A DNA stretch of 64,000 bases from positions 1-64,000 of the forward strand of contig JBBHKE010001462.1 in the NCBI GenBank assembly GCA_037447655.1, read 5' to 3'. Numbering within the stretch: the stretch's first letter is position 1; each line of letters starts with the position of its first letter. Below the pieces are notes generated by a model. The model had not been told where the DNA came from and did not search any database. It saw only the letters and a program-made list of their open reading frames with translations. Positions 11,364-23,115 of the stretch are shown here, in pieces. The translations under genes and the position numbers were made by a program. The stretch is from Zygnema cylindricum (taxonomy: Eukaryota; Streptophyta; Zygnematophyceae; Zygnematales; Zygnemataceae).

Positions 11364-11390
11364 AATAAAGATCCACAATCCAGCAATAAA
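11364..11390 (+). terminator. possible GSH1 polyadenylation signals
   Basis: Two AATAAA hexamers lie at 11364-11369 and 11385-11390, about 600 bp after the stop and beyond the GA-rich trailer. They are the first clear AATAAA motifs noticed downstream of GSH1. Plant poly(A) signals are weakly defined, so this is tentative. Confidence 0.35.
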
Positions 11391-12085
11391 GAAAAGTGAT
11401 TAAATATCACTTTTTTTTTCTTTTTTAACCATTTTTTTCCTTTTTATGTCTTTCTTTTTTATTTGAATGCAAAATTAAAAGAAAAAAGGTCTATAAGTTG
11501 TTTCGTTTTTCTGTGGATTTTGATAAACTGCAAATCTTAAATTTAAATTTGTCCTATAAAAACTTATGGAATCAAATTAGGTTTAGGGTACTGACAGTTT
11601 AAAAAAAAAACATAACAAGTTTTAACAATTAAGTGGAAATTGTACAATTTTATTGCAAATGTTAGATAGTAATGGGTTACCTTTGCTTCTTTTTTTTTCT
11701 CTGAAAAGTATTTTGTGTTTGTTTGTCATTTATCGGCCGAATTTAAATTAAACCGGTTTTTGTGAAAAGGGACGCTTACACCCAATTTTTTTATGACATA
11801 TTTTTAAGGTCCAATAAGGGGTAAATGGTTTCTATGAAAAGAAAACCGTTCAGTTATGGAATATGTTTTTGCTGTATTTGTGTTTTTTTTGTTTGTTTTT
11901 GACAATATTTGATGGTTTAATGTGGTTGATAATATAATCTGTCCATTTTTTTTTTAACTAAAAAATATGAATTTGATGTTTAGATAGAAAAAGTTATATA
12001 ATGAAAAATGCAAAGGAAACCGATCTGGGTAGAGCACTAAAATGAAAGCCAAGAAAAAGGTGACGATGGAAAAAAATAACAGACA
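11391..12085. other. AT-rich intergenic DNA, nothing recognised
   Basis: T-rich and A-rich sequence without a supported gene or repeat family, lying between the GSH1 3' end and the decayed reverse-transcriptase element. Confidence 0.6.
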
Positions 12086-12087
12086 CA

Positions 12088-12132
12088 TTATATGTGGTGA
12101 CTATATGTGGTATATGTGGTTACTATATATAC
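12088..12132. repeat. TATGTGGT microsatellite at 3' flank of the RT element
   Basis: Repeats of TATATGTGGT and GTGGTTACTATAT. The same repeat occurs on the other side of the element at about 14838-14895, suggesting insertion into, or duplication of, a microsatellite target. Confidence 0.75.
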
Positions 12133-14835
12133 AAACTGGCTGACTTTATTAAAAATGCGATGGTAAGCCATCTGAGTCCATGGGAACAAAAGGAGGAAGC
12201 AATGCTAAAACTGAAAAACTACAGGTGGGGGGAATAAAAACAAAAAGGTTAAGCAAGGCAAAAGCAACGAAAATACAAAAAAATGGTAGGTAAACCGAAA
12301 ACACCCAAAGAAGCAAAAAACACTGAATGAAACAGCTAAGGAAAGATCCAAAATGACTCGACCAAACACCAACATAGCAAAAAATCTACGGAAAGCAACC
12401 ACGTAAGTCTCTGAATCTCGGAGGAGCACGGGGAGGGAGTTCCGAGACATGCCGACGATCCATAACTGCAATAGACGATCGAAAGAGGATAGAAGCCTGC
12501 ACACGCTGTTGGGCCACAGATAAGCGTTGACCATAAAAAGAAGTAAGGACTGAAACAGAAGGGCTCCCAGGTCCCCGGCGCTCGAACGAGCGTCGACCAC
12601 AAGCACGGAGAAACTCATCCAAAGCCACACCCAAACAACCAAATATTTCGGCCGCCATCGGAATGAAGCCATCCATAGCATCGCGGTGGGCATAATCACA
12701 CTTTTTCGTCCTAGCCGCGCCACGTGAGGCCACACAAACATGTCGAGATGCTTGACTGACGACTATATAGGTAGGGTTCGCCAAAACAACGTCACCAAAT
12801 ATGCGACGCTCACCATCAAGTACTACAATGTCAATCCGACGCAAAGGAATAATGTGGGAAACCTCCCGACAAAACAAAAATCTCCTCTAGGAGGCGATAG
12901 TCGCCATGGTGTCAAGAATCGTGTCGTGCGCCTAAATCAACTCGCCCTCGTGGGAGCAACAAAACAAATGGATGCCGTGGCGCTCGAAAACGCGGTCACA
13001 CGCGCAAGCAAGAGAGCCAAGCAAAGGTGGATGGGGGAGGCCAAGCCGAATAATGAGGGTCGTGGTGAACTGAGCCGACGTGAAACGGAGGGTGGATAAA
13101 ATAAAGGTAGCTAATAGCCAAGCTTTGGAACTATGTCCACTACAAGAGGGAAATCGTGCACGCAAAGAACTGAAAGGAAGCGCCTCGAGAAGCTCGGTTC
13201 TAAAGGCCACAACAACTTGATCAGAAAAGGATTCGTGAACACACGCAAGTGATGTTGTAACAAGAGTGGAAAGAACCGGCATGTTCGCGATAGCAGCCGG
13301 AGGAAGAGAACATGAGGCATCTAAAAGGGCCCGTTGGAAGGCAAGCACACCGTTCGAAACACGAGGGACAAAAGTAGCAAGAACGGGAGTGTCCCCAGCC
13401 AAAAAATGAGAGACAATTGTGAAGGCAACAAGGCACCAACTTCCCAAATTAGTAAGGGGAGCAACACGTGTTGTCGATAGTAAACCCAAACCGCCAGAAA
13501 CACGAAAAGAGGCATAAGGGTGGGCTGCGGGCCCAGACTTGACATCAAAAGCCCCACGACCTAACAAAGTGTGGAGGACGTCCATGAAGCGATCATCAAA
13601 AGCAGAAAGGGAGGACACAAACGTTGGGGTTGGAGGGGAAGTGCGAGTAAGATAGGAGAGGCGGAGGGGGAAACACCGTGACAAAAGAGCAAAAGTCACT
13701 TGGGGATTTTAAAGATTGGGAACGTTATCCACATGGGACAAATCTGTCTGAAGAGCAGTATCAAGAAATTGAATCACGAAAGGATCCGAACCGAGCCGGC
13801 AACCCAACACACGAATGCCTTCTGCTGGCGGAGTCGTCTGAAAACCAGGAGGGGGAGTGAAAGGAGGAGGAATAGCACTTGGGGACTAAACAAGACACCA
13901 AAATGGATGGACAAAAAGGTTGAGTTCAACCAAACGATCCTTGAAAAAGTTATAGGCCGGTATAACTTGGTCGAAACGGCCGATAATGTTTGTATCATCC
14001 ACAGCTGAAGGGAAATGGCAAGAAGGGAAAGCAGTCGCGGAAGCGTGGAGGGCACAGTAATGAGCAAGGGAAAACAAAGGGCTGCGATAGGGTCGTCTTG
14101 ACGAGTGTCAAACGTGGAGGAAAGCGGGACCAAATCACCATCCGTGGAAAAAGAGTGGTTGCTGCTCAAAGAGTTAAAGGCCCTCACAAAAGGAATAATC
14201 TGGACAATCGGAGAAGGTGCAACCATATGCTCCGAAAAAATAGCATTCTAATCTATTGTATTGAAAGCGTTAGAAACATCGAGGACTAACCAATCCGGAT
14301 GGAAATCCGACAATGCCCCAATGCCATGGACCACGGCCTCACAACCCCCGAGGGTTGCCACTCCGAACTGATGTGGAGATAAATAATCATGGAAGGCGGA
14401 CTGGAGCTGGATCTAGATGGCACGGGCCACTAGTCGGTACAATACCTCTCCCAGTGCAATAGGACGGAACCCCCCGTTGGGTTTGGTGACAGCTACAAGG
14501 CGGGATGCAGCGAGAAGATCACAAATGCGAGAGGGGACAGTGCCACCAGCAATAAGGGAACACACTAACAAAAAACCATATCAAAACCCCGAGCACCCGA
14601 TTCCGGGGCAAAACGTCGCAAAATAACTCAAAAACAGTGCTCGATGGACCCCCAACTGAAAGATGTGGAGAAGTCGCAAGGGCTTTGATGAAAGCATCTC
14701 GATCCAAATAAAAAACACTCTGACGGCTCAAAGGTGTGGATAGAAGGAGATTGAGGGGTGGGTGCCGGTGGATGGAGAGCTCGGAGAACTTCAACAGTCG
14801 CAGCAGACCGAGGGGCAGGATTAAATGGCTGGAGG
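12130..14835 (-). pseudogene. decayed non-LTR-like retroelement: reverse transcriptase plus C-terminal domain
   Basis: Reading down the minus strand in several broken frames one finds: an N-terminal RT block (FIKALATSPHLSVGGPS, about 14.7 kb); AVTKPNGGFRPIALGEVLYR (about 14.5 kb); GVATLGG..AVVHGIGAL and the catalytic stretch VLDVSNAFN (about 14.3 kb); DTRQDDPIAALCF (about 14.1 kb); the YADD-like AVDDT (13991-14005); GGLGLLSTTRVAPLTNLGSW (about 13.5 kb); a C..C..H..C knuckle near 13.0 kb; and a domain RRIDIVV..DVVLANP..FIPMAAEIFG (about 12.6-12.8 kb). This order matches a retroelement family found in plants, algae and others whose tail resembles a restriction-like endonuclease; the endonuclease label is inference. 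At least four frame breaks and stops show it is dead. An AATAAA lies near the 3' end at about 12147-12152 (minus strand). Confidence 0.8.
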
Positions 14836-14837
14836 GT

Positions 14838-14895
14838 TACTATTTGTGGTTACTGTATGTGGTTACTATATCATTTTTTTATATGTGGTTATACG
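14838..14895. repeat. TATGTGGT microsatellite at 5' flank of the RT element
   Basis: ATTTGTGGTTACTGTATGTG, then GTTACTATAT and TATATGTGGTTATAC. It matches the repeat at 12088-12132 in the same orientation and lies just beyond the last recognisable coding remnant. Confidence 0.75.
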
Positions 14896-16160
14896 GTACT
14901 AGTTTATATGTGCTTTCAGCACTTCATTGCCCTTTGAAAACTATGGACCAAACTAAAAAGAGAAAAGGACAGAGGACAAATGGTAATGGAGGTCACAACA
15001 GGCAAACCTCAAAAGCCTACAATTAAAGCTCATAAAACAGAACAAAACAGTGTCCAGCGCAATAATCGTACCAGTTCTTAACAAACTCAAAACTGTTAAC
15101 AATTATCAACTGTTATTAGTTATTTGTGAACCAAATAATGACCTCTTAAAGGGGACTCTCTCACACAATCCTCCCATACTATCCTTTAAACTTTTTGCCT
15201 TATTAAACCTCCCATGTACAGAGGACAGGTTTTGAAGAAAAAATATTTTTTTTGCAGGAAAACTACACAAGTTCAAAGAAAAGTCGAAAGAGACTAAAAT
15301 AAGTTGTGGAGGTTAAGTTTAAGAAGGTTAATAGGAGAAACACCTCATGGAAAGAGAAGATAAGACTTTAGTATTGAGGAAGTCTATTTATTTGAATTTA
15401 TCATCAACTCTTCAGAAAAAAAAAGTAGTACACTACAAGTAATGTTTTTTTCGGATGTATCTATTTTCTTTATCTATTGAAATGACTTGCCTCGTGTATA
15501 TAAATTTTCTTTAAATTTTAGCTTTCATTTATTTGATTGTATTATAAAAAACGAAACCACGTACTAGTCAAAATATTTAAATTCTATCATGGAAAAGTAC
15601 AGTACTTTCATCAATTTGTATGAGAAAAGGGCAAAAGACGAAAGCAATGAGAATTAAAATGTTTGTTCTTTAGGGTTTCAGGGATTTAGGGTTCTATGCA
15701 TATATTAATAAAAAAGATAAATAAAAAAATAAATGTGTATTTAACGACATCATACTCAAGTAATACAAGACAACAAAAACCACAAAAATAAAGACTCTAA
15801 TGTTCGAAAAGGTAAAAGAAAAAAATGGCCTCGCTCCATTTGTGCGATAAATAGAGCACATTAAAAAAGTGATCATATTTACAGAAAATAAACGGACAAT
15901 TCCCTCGAGAATTGTAAAGAACTTAGCACCGAAAGAAAAACCCGAAAAAGAAAGGAGAAAAAAAATCCAAAAATTCGATCGCTCTAAAAAATTTACGGTT
16001 CTTGAAGGACCTGCAAAAGGGCAAGCGCCTAAAAAAACAAAAAACAAAAAAAAGGAATAAATAAAATGACTAAATTAATAATAAATCACTGCAACTAAAA
16101 TATGTTTAGATAGAGAATCTGGTTCAGAACATATTAGAACCATTTTAAGAAACTGATTCC
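14896..16160. other. intergenic DNA, nothing recognised
   Basis: AT-rich sequence with short A-rich and Phe-rich frames and no recognised domain. It may include the 3' untranslated end of the U-box gene near its right edge. Confidence 0.55.
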
Positions 16161-16164
16161 CACG

Positions 16165-16295
16165 CCACCTCTCTTCACCCTCCCTCGCCCATTCCCTCTC
16201 CCACTCCAACCCTCTCCTTTTCGCAGCCTCCCTCTCTCTCCCTCCCTCCCTCCCTCCCTCCCTCCCTCCCTCCCTTTTCCTCTCTCTTTCTCCTC
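16165..16295 (-). repeat. simple-sequence tract downstream of the U-box gene
   Basis: Plus-strand polypyrimidine, including a (CCCT)n run at about 16232-16275; on the gene's sense strand it is GA-rich, like the trailer of GSH1. It could belong to the 3' untranslated region or to a low-complexity final exon. Confidence 0.7.
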
Positions 16296-16469
16296 CTCAA
16301 CAGTAACAAATGACAAAAAAAAGTACAAACAACAAAAAATGAAAAAACTTACAAAAGACCAAAACAGTTTTTAATGTCTAAAAATAGAATAGAGCCAAAA
16401 TCGTAGAAAATAATATTTTTCTGTTAAACCTCAAATTGCCAAAAAAATACAAATGATCGAGAAAAGAAG

Positions 16470-18542
16470 CTATAACTTCAAGAAAAAAAATATAGTAATA
16501 ATAAATACCTTCGCTCTCCCTCGGTTTGATTCGCCTTTCGCCATCGAAAAAATTTTGGATAACAAAATTTTGTCCAAAATCACTAATCTCCCTTGAGAAC
16601 TTCCGGAAGCGATTTGAAAAAGAATCGCAACGACATGTCCCATTAAAGGACTCAAAATTGATTCCTCTTTTAAAATTTCCATAACAATCAAAACTCCTCC
16701 TGTTTCAATCAATTTTCTCTGTGCGATTTTATTTTTAGAAATCACCGAAAGCAAAAGCAAAACATCTTCTCGCAATTTTGATTTCAGGTTTTTCATGAGA
16801 ACGCTTATAATCCGTTCAACTCCTCCGGAATTCACGATTTCTTCTCGACAAAACTCGTCGATTCCAAGATTAAATAACGTAAGTGTCGTATCTCGTTGCA
16901 ATCGAAGACTCGCTTCTTCATTGCATAAAAAATCGAGAAATCGACAAATAACTCCCGTTTTGCAAATTAAGACTCTATTTTCTTCGATGACGGCTAACTG
17001 ACAAAGAGTTCCGATGGCCAACCCGGCGGATTTTTTGTTAGGGTTTTCACTATTCACAATTTTCGCGAGAATTGGAATTCCTCCATTAAAAACTATAATT
17101 TGTTTCACAGTATTTTCAACTGACAAATTTAAAATTGCGGTTAAGGCGGCGTCTAAAACACATCCTTTTGATTTTGGAATAATTTCGAGCAAAAAGGGAA
17201 CTGCATTTAAATCTACGACAGTTTCTCTCGCCATCGAAGAAAGTTTTGTAAGTCGTCGAAGAACAACGATGGTTTTTCTTTCATTTTCTTCTTCTATCTC
17301 ATTCTCTCCAAAAAAAAATGTTTCCTCCTCTGCTCTCCACTCTTCTCTCCACACCCCTCTTTCCTCTTCTCTCTCCTCTTCTCTCCTCTCTCCTCTCCTC
17401 TTGTTATAATTTTTACAACAGCCACTACAAGATTTAAGATCAGAACATTCTTCTCCTCCTCCAGATCCCGCCTCCTTTCCTTTTTCGTAATCCTCTACTA
17501 CTTCGTACAAATCAATCAACTCCTCCAATCTCTTACAATTTCCCAAATTTCTTTCTAAAATATCTTTGCTGTCGACTATTTCCTGACTCGGTTTCATATT
17601 CGCCATCATTTGCCGAAAATGCTTAAGTCGATTTGTTCTCACTTGTCTCCTTCTCAGCATTCCCATTCCCAGATAATGAAACTCCATTGATTCCTCTCCC
17701 TCACTCCTCCCCTCCCCCTCCCCTCTTCCTCCTCCCCCTCCTCCTTTTCCGGATTTCACAATCTCCTCAACTCTCTGGTTCACTGTTTCAATATCCGGGA
17801 TTTCAAAATTATGTTTTTCACACCATTCCAAAATCATAACTTTAAGGATTTTATTCGGAACCATTTTTGTGTCTTCCAAGACTATATTTGTAGTTGGACA
17901 AGTTCTATGCCCTCCTTCTAACCATTTTTTCAAAAAAGCCCTTTCGTAAGTTTGTCCTGAACTAATAGTTACTGGGTCCACCATAATATCTAAAGATAAA
18001 GGACATAAAAAGTCAAATGGAGGAGAAATTTCGATAGTTTTGATAGTTTCTTTCGATTCAACTTCTTCTGTTTCCGAGGAATTTAACTCCGTTTCTTCAG
18101 ATGAGCCGATTTCTTCTGATTTTGAATAATTAAAACCTTCCGCATTTGAGGAATTTACATCTGTTTTAACAGAATTGAAATGTGATTTCGAGGAAATAGA
18201 CTTCGTTTGAAAGGCATTAGACTCTCTTTTCGGATTAAACTCTATTTTTAACAGATCGCCATCTGTTTTTTCATTTTCATCGGAATTTTCCCGTTCGTTT
18301 GTAACTTGCTCAACATAAGATTCACTTAATCGAGGTTGAGAAATGTTGTCGTCTTCAAGATCAGAATGAGAATCTGAAAGAGATTCTGAACTAGAAAGTG
18401 ACTCGCAATAAACATTTAAACATTGTGGTACCGTTTCAGGATCTCGATAAATCAATGCATTTAATCGAGTTAATCGAGGTTTTAAAACTTGCGGTTCCGA
18501 TCGAAATCGTCGACGGAAACTTAACGAGAAACTCATCCTCAA
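16470..18542 (-). CDS. U-box / ARM-repeat E3 ubiquitin ligase
   Basis: Plant PUB-ARM type ligase: the U-box recruits a ubiquitin-charged E2 and the ARM repeats bind substrate. The 690-aa frame has an acidic, Ser/Glu-rich N-terminus (about 48-170), a U-box at about 174-248 (FLCPLSLDIMVDPVTISSGQ, then TYERAFLKKWLEGGHRTCP, VPNKILKVMILEWCEKH), low-complexity Gly/Glu and Arg/Glu stretches (about 263-282 and 380-406), then ARM repeats to about 685 (for example LDAALTAILNLSVENTVK). The domain order matches the class. The last residues after GRAK may be intron read-through: a good donor AAG|GTATTT falls at 16509/16508, and a short final exon downstream was not identified. The start could be Met1 or Met3. 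The upstream sense strand is pyrimidine-rich. Substrate unknown. Confidence 0.88.
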   Translation of the reverse strand: MRMSFSLSFRRRFRSEPQVLKPRLTRLNALIYRDPETVPQCLNVYCESLSSSESLSDSHSDLEDDNISQPRLSESYVEQVTNERENSDENEKTDGDLLKIEFNPKRESNAFQTKSISSKSHFNSVKTDVNSSNAEGFNYSKSEEIGSSEETELNSSETEEVESKETIKTIEISPPFDFLCPLSLDIMVDPVTISSGQTYERAFLKKWLEGGHRTCPTTNIVLEDTKMVPNKILKVMILEWCEKHNFEIPDIETVNQRVEEIVKSGKGGGGGGRGEGEGRSEGEESMEFHYLGMGMLRRRQVRTNRLKHFRQMMANMKPSQEIVDSKDILERNLGNCKRLEELIDLYEVVEDYEKGKEAGSGGGEECSDLKSCSGCCKNYNKRRGERREEEREEERGVWREEWRAEEETFFFGENEIEEENERKTIVVLRRLTKLSSMARETVVDLNAVPFLLEIIPKSKGCVLDAALTAILNLSVENTVKQIIVFNGGIPILAKIVNSENPNKKSAGLAIGTLCQLAVIEENRVLICKTGVICRFLDFLCNEEASLRLQRDTTLTLFNLGIDEFCREEIVNSGGVERIISVLMKNLKSKLREDVLLLLSVISKNKIAQRKLIETGGVLIVMEILKEESILSPLMGHVVAILFQIASGSSQGRLVILDKILLSKIFSMAKGESNRGRAKVFIITIFFFLKL

Positions 18543-18544
18543 AA

Positions 18545-18660
18545 AGAGATTTTTGGAGAAGGGAAAATTTCTAAAACATCAGAAAGGGAAGAGGGAGAGG
18601 GAGTGGGAGAAGGGGGAGAGTGACGCAGAGAGGGAGATGAGGGAGAGGAAGAAAATTATC
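18545..18660 (-). promoter_or_regulatory. pyrimidine-rich leader upstream of the U-box gene
   Basis: On the gene's sense strand the sequence before the ATG is CT-rich (plus strand GAGGGAGAGGGAG-like), resembling the leader of GSH1. A second block of the same polarity lies at about 18858-19000. A promoter role is inference. Confidence 0.45.
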
Positions 18661-19032
18661 TCAATCACGAATCCTCAGGAAATCGTAAAATTTCAAAATT
18701 ATATAAGTTTTTGAATATCGTTAATGATTTCGCATCATTTTGACAACACATTTTCCCTTTTCGTCTAAAGACAATAGTTTTAAAATAAGACAAATAAAAT
18801 TGGTCGTTTTTTTTCTGGAGATTCAAAAAGAAAGCATGTTCCTGTTCCCACAACCACAGAGACAGACACAGAGGAGAGAGAGAGACAGGAGGGGGAGGAG
18901 AGAAAGAGAGAGAGAGGAGAAGGGAGAGAGGACAAGAGAGACAGAGAAGAGAGAGAAGGGGGAAAGGGCAAGAGGGAGAGGGAGAGGGAGAGGGAGAGAG
19001 GTAGGTCAGCTTACAGTGGTTTTTTCTTTTTG

Positions 19033-21403
19033 AAGTCAGTTAAGAAACAGTTTAAATAAAAGTACAGAAAATACAAACACAACAACAAAAAAAAACAGAT
19101 TAGTGAAAGTTTCAAAACCTAAAAGAAACAAATTAGTCAACCATTTCCTTTTATCGATTTCAAAATTCATGTGTGACAATCCGAAAACAAGAAACATAAA
19201 AAAAAAACTTAGTGCTAACAACCCAAAAAAAAAAATAAATACACCAAAAAAAAAAAAAAAAAAAAAAAAAAATAGAAAAAAAAACAAAAAAAAAAAAAAG
19301 AAAACAAAAAAAAAAAAAAAAAAAAAAAAATGGGGTGGGAGGCTTTCCAAAATCTTAAATCAAATTAGGAAGTAAAAAAAAAAGTGGAAAAGGCCTAAAA
19401 AAAAATAAAAGGTGTACATCCTTAAAAATTTCTCAATCGTAAGATGACAACTGAATAATAATAATAATTACGTTAGAAATAATTACAATAATTACAATAA
19501 TAACAGTAGCAAGAAAAAACAGAATAAATAAATAAATAAATAAAGTAATCGCATAACGGGAACTCTAAAATGGAAACACTACCATCTTGTTAAAAACCCC
19601 TTTATTTAATCACAATTAGAGCGATTTTTATTTTTTTTATTAACAAATTTACATTGTTTTCCCAATTCATGCCAATTTTCCACAATTTAAAATCCGCACT
19701 AATTTTGGTACCGTTTTCTTAACCAGGTAAACACTGCATTCTAACGTTTTTCACTAAAAATAATAATAATAATAATAAAACTAAAATTTAAGGGATTTAA
19801 CAAACTTAAGAAATTTTAGTTGATTAAAATTAAAAAAAAAACCTACCTCAATAAACTAATTTGAGTTTAAATAATAATAAAAAAAATGGGGCCATAGTTG
19901 GTGGTAAAAATACCTGAAATTTTTTCTAAAAGAGAAGAAAAAAAAATCCGGAAATTTCGCCCTTTTTATTTTATTAATTTCAAAATTTCTTAGATATTCA
20001 AAATTTTACATTTAATTTACATTTTTTTTTTTACATATCTTTTATCTTTTAGCATTTAGTTGAATTTCAATCCCAAAATTCAGAATTAATGTGATGACCA
20101 AATGTCCTAGGGTTTCTCATTTTTGTCTTTACCTGATTTTTTTTGTCGGTCAAAATACCGTGTCTTTGTCGTATTCGACGTTTTGTCGTTATCTGGCTGT
20201 CTTAACCGCTAAAGAAAGTTTCAAAAAGCTGAAGCGTGGAAACGCTATAATTAGTGATTCGAATCCGTACGAATATTTCCTATAATACGAATTTAGTATG
20301 ATGGTATGACGTTTAGTATTAGTGCATTACAAGTTTACAACGTTTTTCGGTATCTTTTCGCACGATAAACTTACGAAAATAATGTCGGTTTGTCGTTGGA
20401 CCGGAAGCTTTAGTAACTTTTAGTTCCCCGATTTTGAAATATTTTTGTCTTTTTATTAAATATGAGCGGGGACGGTCGGTAGGATAAGTATGGTGATGTA
20501 CGGATAAGTAGCTAACACGTGGATTAGGGTTTCTGAACCCTGAATTTTTATGAAAGGTATGAGAATGCTATTTGGCGTATTTGCAGTAAGCCCATGCGTA
20601 TTATACGAAATAATAAAGTATACAAACAATGTACGGTACGGTACAGTACTGTAGCGTTTCCACGCGTTTTGGCGTTTTCGAGGGTTAGGACGAACTCGGT
20701 ACGGTGGTCTTATTTTTCTTAAATTTGTTTTATTCTATTCTACATGTTTTTTGGTTGACGATAAAAGACGAGAAAAAACGGCTGGATTTGTTTCTTATCA
20801 GGAAAGGTTTTGAAATGATCACCGTCCTTTCGGCAATACAGTCAGTTATTACGGAATATTGTCGTTAAGCGGAGAGATCCTTCGTTTCGTCTTGTCGTAT
20901 GTAGGAATGGTCTTCTTCGCTGTCGTCTTCTGTCAAACGGGCCGATTATCTCAGAATTCCACTTTGTGACACGTGCACGTTTGCGAAATCCAGAACCAGA
21001 AATCGTGGAGCTTAAATTACGGCGGATTAGTCCTCTGTCGTACAGTTTACACGCTTAAAAGCCGTTGTACATTGGTTAGGAGGCTCGGATTTCATCTTAC
21101 GAGATTCTAATTTTCATGGTCCGATGCTTTGAAACTTTTGCCGATGACCGTACACAGGTTCGTGCAGTGCCAAGCCACCTCAGCAAAACCAAATCATTGA
21201 ATGAAATCTTTTTGAGATTCCTTGAGATTCAAGTTGCAGGGCGTATCTCGGACTGTGAGCTGGCGCTTATGTACGGAAAGACTAAATACACGCAAAATGT
21301 CAGAAAGCTTAAAAAAAAGGATTGAAAAGATCATCCTTCCTCATTCGTTTCTGTGCGATTACTTTTTTAAAGACCGTTTGTACGGTATGTCAGATATGTG
21401 AAC
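19033..21403. other. intergenic DNA with A-runs and AAT microsatellites
   Basis: Contains long A-runs at about 19246-19330, (AAT)n runs near 19456 and 19760-19780, and GTAC/TACGG-rich repeat DNA from about 20.1 kb. The Lys-rich and Phe-rich open frames are homopolymer translations. No gene recognised. Confidence 0.65.
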
Positions 21404-22346
21404 CATAGTTCAAAAGTAGGCTTTTTTATGGTAGGCCTTTGGTAGGCGCACAAAACTTTGCACAAAACTCTCGCAACGTAGGCATACTGTATGTGTGTGC
21501 GTCGTGCACACTCCTGTACGAACTTCCGAATCTGACGTAAGATCAACGTACAGCGCACGCCGCCGGACGGAATTTTTTAAGGAACTGACACGGCGTAGGA
21601 TGACATTCCGTGGGAAAAAAAACCGGGAAAAAAAAAAAACAGGGAAAATTCTCAAATAGCGTAGTTTACTCTATATTTTTTATTACTCTAATTAGGGTTA
21701 TTTTCCAAGTACCGTAAAAAATGAAAGTACGTTGTCTCTTAAATAGAGTGGTGTTCGGTCAGTGTCAGACCGTACTTAAATGTATCTTTTTAAGTTAAAA
21801 AGTACAATAATTTAGTTTTAGTAACCGCGGACGCATGAGAATGACACACATTCGTCTGACAGCCGCGTTTCGACAGTGTGAACGCCAACGGGGCTGGTCC
21901 GTAGGTTTTGGTAATTTTTTTGGCAGTGTGGTATATTATTTTTTTTATCGTCCCATACTGCCTGGTTGGTCAATTTGAGGCTTTATTTAGTGTGGCCCTC
22001 AAAATTGAAGACGCTAATATGACAGATTGTCCTTTCGTAAGTTGTGTTATGGGCTTTTCATGTGATCTTTTTAAAATCGCCTACTTTGATCAGTGACCGT
22101 CCGATCGTCCAAATCTGACGGTTTAAATAAAAAGTCCCTCAAAACTCACAGAAATATTTGTTTGTCCGATTTTTTTTCAAAATTTAGACATTTCGCTTAA
22201 TTCTCTATCGATCGATGGCAACTCAACCCTGTCCCTATTTTATTTCATTTTGCGGCCAATACAATATGGGTCTTAAGGGCATATTGTATGTTTTGCGTAC
22301 AGTAGGCATATTGTATGGGCGTACGGTCACCTACTTTTGAACTATG
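21404..22346. mobile_element. hAT-type MITE, long copy with a nested insertion
   Basis: Ends are CATAGTTCAAAAGTAGG and CCTACTTTTGAACTATG, near-perfect inverted repeats. Flanks carry a perfect 8-bp duplication ATGTGAAC (21396-21403 and 22347-22354). Between about 21450 and 22028 unrelated DNA interrupts the element; the inserted block shares sequence, in inverted orientation, with about 40.36-40.57 kb. The right half also contains ATCGATCGATGG..CAACTC, shared with the copy at 45446, so these two form a longer subfamily. No transposase is encoded. The 8-bp duplication indicates a hAT-like superfamily. Confidence 0.9.
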
Positions 22347-22354
22347 ATGTGAAC

Positions 22355-23115
22355 GCTTTCAAAATATTTGCTGCTATTGTGAGCTGTCTCAGGTGAAAAA
22401 AATAGGAAGATAAGCTAGATCCACAGAGATAAGTCAAAAGCGAACAAAACCGTAACGGTGACGGCAAGGAAAGTCATTTGTCCTTTATGACACTTTCAAA
22501 CAAATTAGGGTTTGTGTGTATGCCCGAAAATTAAGCGTGTGATATTCTCCAAGAAAATTTTTTAACTTTTGGGGGTAAAGTGGTAAACCGAGCATATGTA
22601 ATCTACGACTATTTTAGTGCGTCGATCTTTCTAGATCTGACGGGCAATATGAAGCATACCCAGATCTAGTACAGAATTGTATGCTGACAGTGACAGCAGT
22701 TAAAAAATATTTTGTCTTTAACGATGCCTCTGATATTGAAGCGCGTGACGCTGATAGGGTGTTCACACCGAGGACTAAATTTATTATGTTTTTGAAAATT
22801 TCCGTAAAAACGTCTGAACAAGTACACCGTACACACTTAGGTATCACAAGACTATTCCGACATTAAAATGCTTACGCGACGCCGTACATAATGACGTTGT
22901 AATTTAAGGCGCGAAAGCAAAAGCCACGAAATTCAAACGAAATGAAAACGGAAATCGCATTGCTATTGGCTAATCCTTTTTCAGCTGCCAATTATTTATT
23001 CTCTGATTTTTTTTTGGGACGGGAATGTTTCTCACAAAAAAAAAAAAAAAAAAAAAGAGCCGCAGCCAATGACGTCATTTTTTGGATCACCGTTCGCCGT
23101 TGTCAGGAAAATACA
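22355..23115. other. intergenic DNA, nothing recognised
   Basis: No supported gene. A short A-run lies at about 23036-23056. The duplicated segment A begins near the right edge. Confidence 0.55.

Noticed and set aside
12740-13099. 119-aa plus-strand frame
   Set aside because: It is antisense to the decayed reverse-transcriptase element, whose minus-strand frames carry the recognisable motifs.
15694-16047. 117-aa minus-strand hydrophobic frame
   Set aside because: Phe/Val-rich translation of A-rich DNA; no domain and no splice context.
18740-19375. Arg/Glu-rich and Lys-rich frames
   Set aside because: GA-rich microsatellite and poly(A) translations.
21116-21325. 69-aa plus-strand frame with plausible composition
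   Set aside because: No recognised domain, no neighbouring exons, and located in repeat-rich DNA.
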